Shown: positions 1 to 10,230, numbered from the stretch's first letter. The stretch is 64,000 bases of DNA from Leptospira perdikensis (GCF_004769575.1 NZ_RQGA01000003.1:186001-250000), one strand, 5' to 3'. Notes: generated from the sequence alone by a model not told the origin. Program-made: numbers and translations.

Positions 1-1
1 T

Positions 2-1843
2 GTTTTGGGTTTAGTATTTGCCCTTTTGACAGCAGTTCTAAATGGTATTTCTCTTACGGCCCTTATCCCCCTTTTTGATTCGTTAGGTGGCGATAAAAAC
101 AATCGTTTTCATTTGGATTTAACACTGCCTGAAAAAACTATCCTCGTTCAAGAAGTTCTATTGGGTGAAGAAAGTTTGGATGGGCTTGAACGGCTGAAAC
201 GGGTCATTATTTCTGCAAAACTCCAAATCAATCAATTCACAGAAGATATGGAACCAAAAGAAGTCGTCTGGGCTGTCTGTATTGCTGTATTTCCACTTTA
301 TCTTTTAAAACTAGGAACTTACCTTTTATCTGTTTTTTGTATAGCGACTGCCGGTTATAAAGCAGTGAGAGACATTCGCCAAGAATTATTTCAAAAAGTC
401 CAAAGGTTACCTCTCACTTATTTCTATAAAGAAAAAACGGGTCTTATCATGAGCCGTGTGATTAACGATGCTGAGATTGTTGCTGCTGTCATTTCGAGTA
501 ACTTACGTGATGCGGTGATTAACTTTTTTTATGTTTTAACACACCTAATGATTCTTATTTATTTGAATTCGGAATTATTAGTCCTAGCTTGTCTTACTAT
601 TCCGGTTGTGATATTGCCGGTAACATTATTTACGCGGAAAATTTCCTCTTCTACTGCTCGGTTCCAAGAAAAACTGGCCGACCTAAACAGTCATATTCAA
701 GAATTCATTTCAGGAATTAAGGTCATCCGAACCTTTCGCCAAGAAAACCAGGATCTTAAAAAATTCGATCACATTAACTATAGAGTTTACCGACGAACTT
801 TCAAAGGGCAGTTCTATTTACAAATGGCACCCAGTCTTGTGGAGTTGACATCTTCCATTGTGGTTCTTGGATACTTTGCAATGGGTGCTAAATTTATTTA
901 TTCCGGTAAATTCACACAAGGGGAGTTTATGGCATTTCTCCTTACCTTGTTATTTTTACTTCGTCCTCTTACGCAACTCTCCCAAATGGTGGGAAAAATC
1001 ACCCAAGCCAATTCAGCAGGAAAACGGATTTTTGAAATCATCGATCGGGATTCTGAAGTAGTAGAACATGGAGATGAAGCCATTCTCGAAAAAATAGAGG
1101 AGGGGATTCAGTTTGATGACATCCATTTTTCTTATCCGGGAACCAACCAAGAAGTTCTAAAAGGAATCAACTTAGATATCAAACTGGGTGAAACTTATGC
1201 CTTTGTTGGAACTAGTGGTTCTGGTAAGTCCACACTCATGGATTTAATTCCAAGGTTCTTTGATCCTACAGCAGGAAAAATTCGCATCGATGGGATTGAC
1301 ATTCGTAACTACTCTCTTAAATCCCTTCGTAAAAAAATTGGAATTGTGACTCAGGAAATTTTTCTCTTCCACGGAACCATAGCAGAGAACATTGCTTATG
1401 GAACGGGTGCTGCAACACGTAAGGAAGTGGTTCGTGCAGCCCGTCTTGCCAATGCCCATGATTTCATTACTAATATGGAAAATGGATACGACACTGTTAT
1501 TGGGGTTCGAGGGCTCGATCTCAGTGGAGGACAAAGGCAACGTTTGGTGATTGCCCGTGCCTTATTACGAAATGCGGAAATTATGATTTTAGATGAGGCA
1601 ACAAGTGCCCTCGATGCAGAATCCGAAAGGTTAGTCAGTCGTGCTTTGGAACGCCTTTTTAAAAATAGAACTACCTTCATTATCGCCCATCGCCTGTCGA
1701 CAGTACGTCGTGTAAAAAACATAGTGGTGATTGAAGATGGTGAGATTAAAGAACAGGGAGATCATGACTTCCTTTTGGCAGAGAATGGAATTTATAAAAA
1801 ATTATATGACAGTCAATTTGCTGATGCGGAGATCCAAATATGA
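2..1843 (+). CDS. MsbA-like ABC exporter, ATPase and membrane domains fused (5' end outside window)
   Basis: A half-transporter of the lipid/multidrug exporter type: membrane helices in the first ~330 residues, then a complete nucleotide-binding domain. The Walker A motif GTSGSGKST lies near residue 403, the signature LSGGQRQR near 506, Walker [13 protein letters not shown] near 526 and the H-loop IIAHRLSTV near 560. It should dimerise in the inner membrane and flip or export a lipid or other hydrophobic substrate; the substrate cannot be read from sequence. The frame is open to the left edge, so the true start is upstream and the TTG at position 5 is only the first possible codon in view. 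Its stop overlaps the start of the next gene in an ATGA junction, which implies translational coupling to a receiver protein. The family is certain; identity with MsbA itself is a guess. Confidence 0.93.
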   Translation, partial: VLGLVFALLTAVLNGISLTALIPLFDSLGGDKNNRFHLDLTLPEKTILVQEVLLGEESLDGLERLKRVIISAKLQINQFTEDMEPKEVVWAVCIAVFPLYLLKLGTYLLSVFCIATAGYKAVRDIRQELFQKVQRLPLTYFYKEKTGLIMSRVINDAEIVAAVISSNLRDAVINFFYVLTHLMILIYLNSELLVLACLTIPVVILPVTLFTRKISSSTARFQEKLADLNSHIQEFISGIKVIRTFRQENQDLKKFDHINYRVYRRTFKGQFYLQMAPSLVELTSSIVVLGYFAMGAKFIYSGKFTQGEFMAFLLTLLFLLRPLTQLSQMVGKITQANSAGKRIFEIIDRDSEVVEHGDEAILEKIEEGIQFDDIHFSYPGTNQEVLKGINLDIKLGETYAFVGTSGSGKSTLMDLIPRFFDPTAGKIRIDGIDIRNYSLKSLRKKIGIVTQEIFLFHGTIAENIAYGTGAATRKEVVRAARLANAHDFITNMENGYDTVIGVRGLDLSGGQRQRLVIARALLRNAEIMILDEATSALDAESERLVSRALERLFKNRTTFIIAHRLSTVRRVKNIVVIEDGEIKEQGDHDFLLAENGIYKKLYDSQFADAEIQI

Positions 1844-2241
1844 AAAGAGTTTTAATTGTTGATGATAATGATCGTTATGCGAACAATTTAAAATCATATT
1901 TTGATTCTCGAAATATTCCATCAGACAGAGCAGTGGATGCAAAAGAAGGACTGGTCCTTTTTTCTAAAAATCAAAATTACGATATGGTAGTTTCTGATGT
2001 GACTATGGAAACGCAAACCTCAGGTCTTTGGATGATGCGTAAAATTTACAAATCGGGTTACAAGGGAGTTCTTGTCATCGCTTCCACTGGATTCGATGTT
2101 TTTGGCGTGATGCCATTTTCTTCTTTGTTTTTGCCTTGGTTTTGTGGACTACATTGGATGATTCCGAAAGTCCCACTCAAACAAGGAACGGTGGAATGGG
2201 TTCCCACCGCCCTCTCAAAAGGAAAATCTAATCCTTTTTAG
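1840..2241 (+). CDS. Stand-alone response-regulator receiver protein
   Basis: A 133-residue CheY-like receiver with no output domain. The acidic pair D8-D9, the phosphoacceptor D53 (in VVSDVTM), the switch threonine near residue 83 and the conserved lysine K110 (IPKVP) are all present, so phosphorylation is plausible. The stretch between strands 4 and 5 (residues ~85-107) is unusually hydrophobic and aromatic ([13 protein letters not shown]), unlike the usual amphipathic helix 4, which may give a membrane- or partner-binding face. It starts inside the stop of the ABC exporter gene (ATGA), so it may act with or on that exporter. Its 3' end overlaps the convergent HEAT-repeat gene by 14 bases. 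No cognate kinase is adjacent. Confidence 0.85.
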   Translation: MKRVLIVDDNDRYANNLKSYFDSRNIPSDRAVDAKEGLVLFSKNQNYDMVVSDVTMETQTSGLWMMRKIYKSGYKGVLVIASTGFDVFGVMPFSSLFLPWFCGLHWMIPKVPLKQGTVEWVPTALSKGKSNPF

Positions 2242-4108
2242 GAACTTTGATTTCTTCAATTGGATTGAAGAGATTGTTATGTTTTCCTTTCTTCAAATTG
2301 GAATACTTTCCTGAGTTTCCATCACTTCCTAATTGTTTCACTTCAATGATATCGAGTTTTGGATAGAATATCCAACCCGTTACAAAAGCTCCTCTGGCTC
2401 CTGGAAGGGTAGATTCCATTTTAACTTGGATGTATTTGTCTGTAAGTATGTCTTCACCAATGCGAACGGCAAATTCCTTTTTCGTTTCAGAAAGAATGAG
2501 ACCAATTTCTTTGTTTTTAATATAAGATACAGGTCTGGATCGTTCGTTCGGTTCTGCTCTTAGATAGTCATCTTCAACGAGAATGATTGCATATTTTCCA
2601 AAAGCTTTTCTGCGAAGTAATGATTCTCCAATTCGTTTCCCAAGTTTTTCATCAGTCTGAGCTTCGTTCAAACGAATGAGGGCAAAAGTTGCCGAAAGAG
2701 TTGGATTTTTACTAATTTCATCAACGGCTAATAAAGCAAGATTTGGTTCTTCGGCCACCACTCGTTCCAATATCCGCAAACTTTCTCGACTGCCGTGAAT
2801 GGCAAGTGCTTCCAATGCTGCTTCTTTGACCTCTTGTTCATTGGACTTTAAAAATTTATCAAATACTTCTACATCAGCATCTAATTTATGATAGGCGAGT
2901 CCACGAAGGGATCCGGAAACAATGACAACATATTCGGAAGCAAGTCCTGTTGTGAGGATCATTTCTCTACCAGCGGGGTCTCTCGTTTTACCAAGTCCTT
3001 CGTAACTGACAGCAATCACTTCAGGATCTTCCGCTTTGGTTCCTGCAATAAAATAAGACAATGAACGTTTGTCCCCAAGATCCGACAAAGCTTTGTAAGC
3101 CGCTGGTCTTACTTGGTAACCATCTCGATCAATTGCGGTTTGTAAACTCACACGGCCGGCTTTCAATCGACCGAGAGCTAGTGCTGCTGCCGAACGAACA
3201 CGGGGGATCGGATGGGTGGCCAGAATTTTTTCTAAGTTTTTGGAGTTTCGATAGTATTCCCATTGGAAAACTTTCACAAGACCAGTACGGATTTGGTCAG
3301 TGTATTCTCTGTCTTTTTTTTCTTCGTCTGAAAAAACTTCTTCTTCTTCCTTTTTGACTAATTCATTAATTTGTTCGTCAACTTTTGCCTTTCCTGTAAC
3401 TTTCGTTTTGCGATTGAGGCGTTTAATGGAAATTTTAGAACCAACATCTTCTTTTTTAGTAATAATCTTTTCTGGTTTTTTTGGTTTATCTTTTTTATCA
3501 TCTATAATGATGGGATCTTCTACTACAGGATTGATTTCTGGATCGGCAATGTCTTTTCCTTTGGCATAGTTAGCCGAATCCGATCGAATATTACGAATAG
3601 CATTTTGAATTCCAATAGCTTTTGGGCTGTATTGTTTTAGAGAATCTAAAATATTACCTAATTCATAAGTCACACGACCTATGGCAGGCCCATCAAAGTC
3701 GTTGGGTGTGCTTTCAATTAAGTCTTGGTTGGTTTGTACGAGACCAGGAAGTTTTGTAATGATAGGTGGGAGGTCTTCTTCTAAATAGGCTGCGGCTTGC
3801 ATTTCTTGATTTGCCGGTTCCCCCACAGTTTTTTTGCTATCAGCACGAAGAGCTACGTTTTCCCCAAATTCTAAAAGTGCAATGGTTCTGTGTGCTTCTT
3901 GGATAAATTCATCATACTTACGATTGTTTGTTACTGGAACCAATACTTGTTTTGTTTTATGAGGATCTAAATCGGTTCCTTGGTATTCTTGATACCTTGG
4001 TGAAACGTCTGTTAACTGGTATGGCCTTGCAGTGGAACAACCTATCAACAGAACAAGGACCACCCATAAACTGCTCTTCCAAATTATGTCTTGACCCTTT
4101 TGAAACAT
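2228..4108 (-). CDS. HEAT-repeat lipoprotein
   Basis: A predicted lipoprotein of 626 residues. I chose the start at 4108 because it gives a compact signal peptide ending in the lipobox LLIGC with the acylated cysteine at residue 24; an in-frame ATG at 4126 is the alternative. After the signal comes a linker region, then a strongly charged, lysine/glutamate-rich stretch (roughly residues 200-290), then a series of alpha-helical HEAT-like repeats (about 290-500) rich in the R-x-x-A-A-x-A-L-G pattern, and a C-terminal domain of unknown type. HEAT repeats are protein-binding scaffolds, so a periplasmic or surface adaptor role is inferred. It is divergent from hflX with almost no spacer. No specific function is recognised. 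Confidence 0.85.
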   Translation of the reverse strand: MFQKGQDIIWKSSLWVVLVLLIGCSTARPYQLTDVSPRYQEYQGTDLDPHKTKQVLVPVTNNRKYDEFIQEAHRTIALLEFGENVALRADSKKTVGEPANQEMQAAAYLEEDLPPIITKLPGLVQTNQDLIESTPNDFDGPAIGRVTYELGNILDSLKQYSPKAIGIQNAIRNIRSDSANYAKGKDIADPEINPVVEDPIIIDDKKDKPKKPEKIITKKEDVGSKISIKRLNRKTKVTGKAKVDEQINELVKKEEEEVFSDEEKKDREYTDQIRTGLVKVFQWEYYRNSKNLEKILATHPIPRVRSAAALALGRLKAGRVSLQTAIDRDGYQVRPAAYKALSDLGDKRSLSYFIAGTKAEDPEVIAVSYEGLGKTRDPAGREMILTTGLASEYVVIVSGSLRGLAYHKLDADVEVFDKFLKSNEQEVKEAALEALAIHGSRESLRILERVVAEEPNLALLAVDEISKNPTLSATFALIRLNEAQTDEKLGKRIGESLLRRKAFGKYAIILVEDDYLRAEPNERSRPVSYIKNKEIGLILSETKKEFAVRIGEDILTDKYIQVKMESTLPGARGAFVTGWIFYPKLDIIEVKQLGSDGNSGKYSNLKKGKHNNLFNPIEEIKVPKKD

Positions 4109-4158
4109 CTGATAGCCTACTTCCATACTTTGAATATCGGATACTTACTATAAGTAAA

Positions 4159-5814
4159 ATTAGCGGCAATCTAGCTGGTCTCAAGCCAAACCAACTAAAA
4201 AAGTTAAAATCTCTCTCCGAAAGGCGTCTGAGAGAGGATTCTATCATTTCTATGGACCTGGCACGGCTCGTAGGTGAGATTTCGGTAGAAATTCGTAGGC
4301 AAGTCGGCCTTCTCATTGAGAGGACAGGTTATGTCACTCATTTGATTGTTGGTAATGACAACTCCATCGAAATTCCTCATTTGGATCGTTATCGTGTGGC
4401 GCATTCTCGTCTGCGAGGGCTGCGGCTCTTTCATACACACCTCAAAGAACACCCGTTAAACCAAGAAGACTTAATGGACCTTGTGTTGAACCGTTTTGAT
4501 TCGATCACTGCAGCCTGTGTTGGTTCTGACGGAATTCCCAAATACTTTTTTTCTGCCTTTATTAATCCAGATCCAGATGCAAAGGAACCTTGGATCCTAT
4601 CTCCCAAACAATATCCAGGGCAGTTGAAGTATGGATACTCAGAACAAGTGGAAGCACTTGAATCTGAATTCACTAAAAAGACGTCGACCTTAAAGGAGTC
4701 CCAAAAAGAAAATCGGGCTTTCCTCGTAGGTGTGTATGATGTCCGGAAGATGAAACGGTCGCCTGATCATTCGATGGCGGAACTTAAAGAACTCTGTCGC
4801 ACTGCTGGCATTCATGTTGTGGATACCTATGTTCAAAAAAGAGATCCCGATCCCAAAACCGTCGTTGGAAAAGGAAAGTTACAAGAAATCATTCTCACCT
4901 CAGTCCATAAAGATATAGAACATTTGATTTTTGATTTAGAACTTACACCTTCTCAGGCAAAAAAAATCTCCGATGCCAGCGATTTAAAAATCATTGATCG
5001 CACCCAACTCATTTTAGATATCTTCTCGAAAAATGCAAAATCGAGAGATGGAAAACTCCAAGTGGAACTGGCCCAACTCAAATATTTAAAAAACCGGCTT
5101 TCTGAATTAGATGACAATATGAGTCGCCTAACAGGTGGTATTGGTGGAAGAGGGCCAGGGGAAACTAAATTAGAAATTGGAAACAGACGAGTCGAAGAAA
5201 AAATCACTCGTTTGGAAAATGAATTAAAAGATCTAAAACGCCGTAGGGAACTGAACCGTAAGTCACGTTCCAGAAATGAAATCCCCATTGTGGGAATTGT
5301 TGGTTATACAAATGCTGGGAAGTCAACCCTCCTCAATGCTTTAACCAATTCTACAGTCATAGCAGAAGACAAACTCTTTGCTACTTTGGATCCTACAACT
5401 CGTCGAATTCGTTTTCCAGAAGAAAGAGAGATCATCATTTCTGATACAGTTGGTTTTATTCATGATCTTCCACCAGATCTCTCGCAAGCTTTCAAAGCTA
5501 CCCTCGAGGAATTGGGGGATGCGGATCTGTTACTGCATGTGGTTGATTCCACAAACTTAAGTTATGCGGAACAAATGGAAGCTGTAGACACCATTCTTAA
5601 TTCATTACAATTAAATGAAATTCCGAGAATGGTAGTTTTTAACAAAGCGGATGGGTTGGATGAAGAGACACGTGCCTCATTTGAAAAAAATGATGTTTTA
5701 CTTGTTTCTGCTGTTACACGCGCCGGCCTTTCCCATCTTTTAGGTCTGATTGAAGAGGAAATTTGGAAAACAAAAGAACAAAAACCGACTCTCGTTTCTA
5801 CTCCCAGTGAGTGA
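4159..5814 (+). CDS. hflX: GTPase HflX (ribosome-splitting GTPase), start uncertain
   Basis: HflX is a ribosome-associated GTPase that splits or rescues stalled 70S ribosomes. The glycine-rich linker [14 protein letters not shown], the P-loop [14 protein letters not shown], the G2 threonines in LDPTTRR, DTVGFI (G3) and NKAD (G4) are clear, followed by a short C-terminal tail. N-terminal to the classical HflX domain is about 190 residues of an additional domain ([18 protein letters not shown], then HTHLKEHPL) found in long HflX forms of clostridia and deltaproteobacteria. Homology seems to begin near SGNLAGLK, where no ATG, GTG or TTG lies in frame; ATT at 4159 or ATA at 4150/4141 are candidates. 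The in-frame ATG at 4021 runs antisense through the neighbour's signal peptide, and the next ATG (4252) would cut into the domain. Confidence 0.93.
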   Translation: MSGNLAGLKPNQLKKLKSLSERRLREDSIISMDLARLVGEISVEIRRQVGLLIERTGYVTHLIVGNDNSIEIPHLDRYRVAHSRLRGLRLFHTHLKEHPLNQEDLMDLVLNRFDSITAACVGSDGIPKYFFSAFINPDPDAKEPWILSPKQYPGQLKYGYSEQVEALESEFTKKTSTLKESQKENRAFLVGVYDVRKMKRSPDHSMAELKELCRTAGIHVVDTYVQKRDPDPKTVVGKGKLQEIILTSVHKDIEHLIFDLELTPSQAKKISDASDLKIIDRTQLILDIFSKNAKSRDGKLQVELAQLKYLKNRLSELDDNMSRLTGGIGGRGPGETKLEIGNRRVEEKITRLENELKDLKRRRELNRKSRSRNEIPIVGIVGYTNAGKSTLLNALTNSTVIAEDKLFATLDPTTRRIRFPEEREIIISDTVGFIHDLPPDLSQAFKATLEELGDADLLLHVVDSTNLSYAEQMEAVDTILNSLQLNEIPRMVVFNKADGLDEETRASFEKNDVLLVSAVTRAGLSHLLGLIEEEIWKTKEQKPTLVSTPSE

Positions 5815-6169
5815 TGGCTTCCTGTTTTGTATTAAAAATTTGAACCTTACGTGGCAAATCCATTAGGCGAATCACGTTTTCTAAAAAGTGATTCAGTCCT
5901 CCAATCAGAATTTTGCCATGATGGCTCTCCACCGTTTTGATGATTCCGATGAGTGTGGCGACCCCAATGCTATTGATGTAGTCCAGTTTTGTGAGTTCTA
6001 AGATAATATTGTAAACGGCATCCCGAAAGATGACGGAAATATTCCGATTGATTTCATAAGCGTTGGTATTTGTGATCTGACCCACGAACGAAACAACCAG
6101 AACTCGTTCGCCTTTGATATCGACGAATTCTGTTTTTAAATCTAGAGAGGGAAATTGTAAATTCGCCAT
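5798..6169 (-). CDS. STAS-domain protein (anti-sigma factor antagonist-like)
   Basis: A 123-residue single STAS domain, the fold of SpoIIAA/RsbV anti-anti-sigma factors, which bind a partner kinase when a conserved serine is unphosphorylated. The phosphorylation loop reads [10 protein letters not shown]: the serine is kept, but the residue before it, usually aspartate, is asparagine. It lies 6 bases downstream of homoserine dehydrogenase and probably shares its transcript, a pairing with no obvious meaning. Its 3' end overlaps hflX by 17 bases in convergent orientation. A cytosolic switch partner is likely; the cognate RsbW-like kinase is not adjacent (one candidate lies at 37439-38368). Confidence 0.85.
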   Translation of the reverse strand: MANLQFPSLDLKTEFVDIKGERVLVVSFVGQITNTNAYEINRNISVIFRDAVYNIILELTKLDYINSIGVATLIGIIKTVESHHGKILIGGLNHFLENVIRLMDLPRKVQIFNTKQEAITHWE

Positions 6170-6175
6170 CGCGAC

Positions 6176-7459
6176 TTACAACTTTTCCAAGAGCCGAATG
6201 GCCACAGTTTTTTGTTTGATGATGGAAGACATAGTATCAATTTCCTGCAGAGATTTCTGAAATTCTCCTTCGGTCGCTGCGTGTGTGACAACAATCACTG
6301 ACACAGGTTCGGAAGTGGACTCTCTCTGTTGGACGGATGCAATTGAAATATTATGACGGCCGAGGACTTGAGAAATTTCAGCAAGAACCCCGGGTTTGTC
6401 TACCGTGGAAAAACGTAGGTAATAACGAACCAAATTGTCTGGCTCTGGAAAGGCTTTGGCTTCCGGAAAAAGGTTATTTTCCTTCGCGATGTCTTTACTA
6501 CCCAGTCGTGTTGCATAATAAATGATGTCGGAGAGAACGGCACTGGCTGTAGGCATTCCACCGGCTCCTTTTCCTGTGATCATTCCTGAATCTGCTTCTT
6601 TGGTTTTATAAAATACTGCATTGGATTCATTCATCACATTTGCTAAAGGATGGTCGAGGGGAACAAGAGTTGGGTGAACCTTGGTAAGGACACCCGCCGA
6701 ACTTCGTTTAGAGATTCCCAAAAGTTTGATTCGGTAGCCGAGAGAAAGGGCAGATTGGATATCAGATGATTGTAATTCAGAGATTCCTTTTACCGATAAT
6801 GAGGAGAACGAAACATACTCGCGAAAAGCAAGACTCGCAAGCAAACTGATTTTGTGACCTGCGTCTATTCCTTCCACATCAAAGGTGGGATCTGCCTCCG
6901 CAAATCCTAACTCTTGGGCTTTCTTCAAAGCAGTGGAATAATCCCAAGACTCCTGTTCCATTTTGGTTAGGATGAAATTGGTAGTCCCATTCAGAATTCC
7001 GCAAATCACTTCAAACTCGCAAGAGGAAAGACCATCCCTTAAAGTGCGGATGATAGGAATGGAACCTGCGACCGCTGCTTCATACCCCAGTTCTGCTCCT
7101 GTTTTAGTAGAGATCGGATACAATTCCCTACCTTTTTCGGATAACAACGCCTTATTGGCCGTGATGACAGTTTTGCCATTTTCTAAAGCAGACCGAACCG
7201 CTTTGTAGGCCATATCGGTTCCGCCTATCAATTCAACAATCATATCGATATCCGAACGATTTGTAACAGATAGTACATCGTCCGTTACTTGAACGTTTGT
7301 TTTACCTTGGAGTTTTCCCGGGCTACGAGTAGCAATCGCCGTTAGTTGTAAGTTGATTCCATAATGATTTTGGATTTTTTCTCGGTTTTTTTCCAAGAGT
7401 TGGAGTAAGCTAGTGCCGACGACTCCGGCACCCAATAGACCAATACGAACTTCTTTCAT
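6176..7459 (-). CDS. hom: Homoserine dehydrogenase
   Basis: Reduces aspartate semialdehyde to homoserine with NAD(P)H, feeding threonine and methionine synthesis. The Rossmann motif GLLGAGVVGTSLL starts at residue 7, the segment ANKALLSEKG carries a conserved active-site lysine, and the catalytic domain contains GAGGMPTASAVLSDI. The last ~75 residues form an ACT domain (PGVLAEISQVLGRHNISI), the usual place for feedback by threonine. The length of 427 residues is normal for the monofunctional enzyme. It is divergent from the histone-tail membrane protein and upstream of a STAS gene. Assignment is secure. Confidence 0.97.
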   Translation of the reverse strand: MKEVRIGLLGAGVVGTSLLQLLEKNREKIQNHYGINLQLTAIATRSPGKLQGKTNVQVTDDVLSVTNRSDIDMIVELIGGTDMAYKAVRSALENGKTVITANKALLSEKGRELYPISTKTGAELGYEAAVAGSIPIIRTLRDGLSSCEFEVICGILNGTTNFILTKMEQESWDYSTALKKAQELGFAEADPTFDVEGIDAGHKISLLASLAFREYVSFSSLSVKGISELQSSDIQSALSLGYRIKLLGISKRSSAGVLTKVHPTLVPLDHPLANVMNESNAVFYKTKEADSGMITGKGAGGMPTASAVLSDIIYYATRLGSKDIAKENNLFPEAKAFPEPDNLVRYYLRFSTVDKPGVLAEISQVLGRHNISIASVQQRESTSEPVSVIVVTHAATEGEFQKSLQEIDTMSSIIKQKTVAIRLLEKL

Positions 7460-7603
7460 CTAGGATCACGATTTCGTAGGAGAAAAGGAAACACACTTAA
7501 AAAAATTTTAAAAAAAAACAAATTTGAGAAGAAGTTCTTCAGCTTTTTTTGATTTCATGTGATAACTATAATTAGAATTGTCTCGGCAATAAGGATTATC
7601 ATT

Positions 7604-8251
7604 ATGGCAACGAAAAAATCATCATCTGCCGCTAAGAAGAAGGCTGTCAAAAAAGCGGCTAAGAAAACAAATACGGTTAAGAAACAATCTACAAGAAACG
7701 AAAGTGCATCACTTTTCAGAAACGATGAGTCCGCGCAAGTTTCCCTTCAATCCCCGGTATCTCATTCCGACGGATCTTCCCATGGTACAAAAGAATCCGG
7801 AAATGGAGTGTATCTATTTTTGGTTTTGGCCGGAGTGCTTGCAATCGGGTATTTAGGATATGTAAAATACTTCAAAACAAAAGCTCCAGTAGCTGTTACA
7901 TCTGCTCCTGCTGATGCACAGACCAAACCAGTGGCTGCAGAACCTGAGAAAAAAGTAGAAGAGACTCCGGCTCCAGAAGAATCTACTGCTGGATTCCTCG
8001 TGGACAAAGTAGCTTCTAAAAAATGGTCAGAAGCCGCAGCATATTGTAAATCCGTAGGTGGAGTGGTTCCTTCTAAAGATGATCTCGTAAAATTTGCAGC
8101 AACGGCTCCAAAAGAGATTAAATCAAGCGAAGAGAAATATTGGACTAAAACAGAAGTGGATAAGAAGTCAGGTTTAGCTTACCGTTTTTCTAACGGAAAA
8201 GCACCAAAAGTTGATAAAGCTACTTCTTTAAAGGTTCTTTGTAAAAACTAA
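7604..8251 (+). CDS. Membrane protein with histone H1-like Lys/Ala-rich N-terminus
   Basis: Not a family I can name. I chose ATG 7604 because AAGGA at 7591-7595 sits 8 bases upstream and the protein then begins MATKKSSS; a longer reading from 7559 has no such site. Residues 1-45 are a run of lysine and alanine resembling the tails of bacterial histone H1-like proteins. A single transmembrane helix (VYLFLVLAGVLAIGYLGYV) follows near residue 75, then an Ala/Pro/Glu-rich linker, then a ~70-residue C-terminal domain with two cysteines. With the basic tail in the cytoplasm, it could tether DNA or another polyanion to the inner membrane while the C-terminal domain sits in the periplasm; this is inference. 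Confidence 0.75.
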   Translation: MATKKSSSAAKKKAVKKAAKKTNTVKKQSTRNESASLFRNDESAQVSLQSPVSHSDGSSHGTKESGNGVYLFLVLAGVLAIGYLGYVKYFKTKAPVAVTSAPADAQTKPVAAEPEKKVEETPAPEESTAGFLVDKVASKKWSEAAAYCKSVGGVVPSKDDLVKFAATAPKEIKSSEEKYWTKTEVDKKSGLAYRFSNGKAPKVDKATSLKVLCKN

Positions 8252-8254
8252 TCT

Positions 8255-8866
8255 CTAACGAGAGTTTGATTGGATCGGGGCTAGAATTTCTCTTCTGATT
8301 TTGTCCGCAAGGTCAGAAGAAGCAAAAATCTTCCCCGATGCATCTGTTAAATAGAAACTATCTTTCGCACGGCCAGTTTCGAAATCGGTTTCAATCGTAG
8401 CACTGCGAATGTTGATTTGGTTTTGCATTAGAATTCGCGAAACATAATACAACAGACCCCTTCCTGCACTACTTTCCAAATACAAACAAGTTTCATTCCG
8501 TTCGGGAAGATCGCTAAAAATAAATTCAGGTGTTTCTCGAAAGAAGGTAGCGATTGCAGGTTCTTGGATTTGTAACTTTTCTAAAATTTCTTCGAACTTA
8601 GTATTTTTAGAAAATAAGGAATCCATCATCATCCCTAATTTGAAAGCGGCTTGGGTAGTATCACCACCATCTGCTTGTAAAATGAACGAATCGATTGTAA
8701 ATTCCCTTCCTTTCTCGATTACAGTGCTCAGTTCACCGGAAAGGATGTCCATTTTCAGAGCATAAATGATCGTAGCGATTCGGTGGAAGGTACCAATTTG
8801 GGTAGAATCCGTTTTTAGGGAAATTAGGATGTTTTCCTTCTCTCGTTTGTATTGAAACTCGATCAA
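8255..8866 (-). CDS. Tandem ACT-domain protein related to the GlnD C-terminus
   Basis: Two ACT-like domains are visible. The first runs from ENILISLKTDSTQIGTFHRI; the second, near the C-terminus, has GRGLLYYVSRILMQNQINI followed by AKDSFYLTDASG. This pattern of an intron-like hinge, then D-x-F-Y-x-x-D, is that of the regulatory C-terminal region of the PII uridylyltransferase GlnD, but the nucleotidyltransferase and HD domains are absent. ACT pairs bind small ligands, often amino acids such as glutamine. The start is uncertain: TTG 8866 has a GGAAAGGG motif 10 bases upstream and begins just before recognisable ACT sequence, while TTG 8920 adds 18 unconvincing residues. It is divergent from the FGE-fold gene. 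Confidence 0.75.
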   Translation of the reverse strand: MIEFQYKREKENILISLKTDSTQIGTFHRIATIIYALKMDILSGELSTVIEKGREFTIDSFILQADGGDTTQAAFKLGMMMDSLFSKNTKFEEILEKLQIQEPAIATFFRETPEFIFSDLPERNETCLYLESSAGRGLLYYVSRILMQNQINIRSATIETDFETGRAKDSFYLTDASGKIFASSDLADKIRREILAPIQSNSR

Positions 8867-8960
8867 TGTGGCATTTCCCTTTCCCACAGATTGTATACAT
8901 GCACAGGAAATTTCAATCAAAAGGTTTCTGCAAAATACGCCGATGATGATAAAAGACAGT

Positions 8961-10229
8961 ATGAAAAAATTACTATTGATTCTATTCGTTTTAGGGATGG
9001 CTGCGGCACCCCTTGTTTCGCAAGAGGAAACTTCGGAAGAATCACCCTTTGCATCGACTAAAAAGAAAGTCCAACTCTGGAAAGGGGAAGTGGTTGGTGT
9101 TTATAAAAATAGATTGTGGATCAAAGTTCGAATCTATCGCAACCAACGAATATCCAAACTCTCTTTGAACGAAATTAAATCTTTATTTGCTGATACAAAA
9201 GAATTTCCTGTGTATCAAAAACTTACGAATCTTAAACAAGGAATCCTCGTGGTTCGAGATACTGTTTGGGAAGAAAAAAATATTAACAAAAACAATCAAT
9301 TCATAGAAGTAGTGTTAGTCGGTGATTATAAACCAGATCTCAGTTCCAAAATGAAAGAGATCACAACAGATGCTTACATTTCTAGTTATATTGAAGAAGA
9401 TTTTTTTACCGAACCAGATGCCTTTTTTAAAGGAAGATACACTCCTCCTAGAAAAACGGTATTTCATCCTAAAGATAGAAAAGAAATGGTCCTTATCACA
9501 CGCGGACTTTTTTTATACGGTCAAGGTACAGATCCTTCGAGTGACAGTTTTAATCCCTACTTTTTAGAACCAAAACCTTCGAATCTAAAAGAGATTCCTT
9601 CCTTTTATATTGATAAATTTGAAGTCACTAACGCAGAATATGCTTACTTTTTAAAACAAACCAATACCCAGAGCCCTCCACATTGGATTGGGGGGAAATA
9701 CCCTGAAGGAGAAGGCGATTTTCCTGTGGTTCATCTTACATATCGGGAAGTGGAACGTTATGCGAGTTGGGTGGGGAAACGAATTCCGACTGAATGGGAA
9801 TGGGAAAAAGCAGCTCGGGGTCCAGGAGTGATTGAGTTTACCAATCGGGATGAAACCTTGGGATACCAAATCATTGCTACTAAATATCCTTTTGGCGATG
9901 AATACGACTCTTTGTATTGTAATACGAGGGAATCAAAAATAGGAAAGGCACAATCTGTTCATGTGCTCTCCACAGAAGGGGAAAGTCCTTATGGAGCCAT
10001 TGGAATGTGTGGAAATGCTCCAGAATGGACTTCCAGTGACTATCAGTTGTATCCAGGGCATCATATTAAAAACTTTTCTTTTGGGAAAATTTACAAAGTA
10101 GTTCGAGGAGGTTCGTATTCAGACTCTGCGAAAAACTCAACAGCAACTGCTAGATCTTATGGAGGGATTCCTAACCTATCCGAAGATAGGCGAGCAGGAT
10201 TTCGATTGGTGATGGACTACCGAGATTAA
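8961..10229 (+). CDS. Exported FGE/SUMF1-fold protein lacking the catalytic cysteines
   Basis: A secreted protein with a signal peptide (MKKLLLILFVLGMAAA) and a C-terminal formylglycine-generating-enzyme fold of about 265 residues. Fold markers include FYIDKFEVTNAEYAYFL, RIPTEWEWEKAARG, GMCGNAPEWTSS and VVRGGSYSD. Active sulfatase-modifying enzymes have a cysteine pair shortly after the RGGS motif; here the segment reads YSDSAKNSTATARSYGG with none, so catalysis is unlikely and a binding or structural role is more probable. The first ~120 mature residues are a separate uncharacterised domain. Start: ATG 8961 gives the cleanest signal peptide, though ATG 8943 is possible. It runs convergent to marR with only one base between stops. 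Confidence 0.87.
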   Translation: MKKLLLILFVLGMAAAPLVSQEETSEESPFASTKKKVQLWKGEVVGVYKNRLWIKVRIYRNQRISKLSLNEIKSLFADTKEFPVYQKLTNLKQGILVVRDTVWEEKNINKNNQFIEVVLVGDYKPDLSSKMKEITTDAYISSYIEEDFFTEPDAFFKGRYTPPRKTVFHPKDRKEMVLITRGLFLYGQGTDPSSDSFNPYFLEPKPSNLKEIPSFYIDKFEVTNAEYAYFLKQTNTQSPPHWIGGKYPEGEGDFPVVHLTYREVERYASWVGKRIPTEWEWEKAARGPGVIEFTNRDETLGYQIIATKYPFGDEYDSLYCNTRESKIGKAQSVHVLSTEGESPYGAIGMCGNAPEWTSSDYQLYPGHHIKNFSFGKIYKVVRGGSYSDSAKNSTATARSYGGIPNLSEDRRAGFRLVMDYRD

Positions 10230-10230
10230 A

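Noticed and set aside
4953..5288. 111-codon reverse frame inside hflX
   Set aside because: Antisense shadow of the conserved HflX GTPase region; composition (Ser/Phe/Arg-rich) is typical of a complement frame.
7535..7556. GAAGAAGTTCTTC followed by a T-run as a terminator or CIRCE/LexA box
   Set aside because: It lies between two divergent genes where no terminator is needed, its loop is too small for a good stem, and it does not match CIRCE or known SOS boxes.
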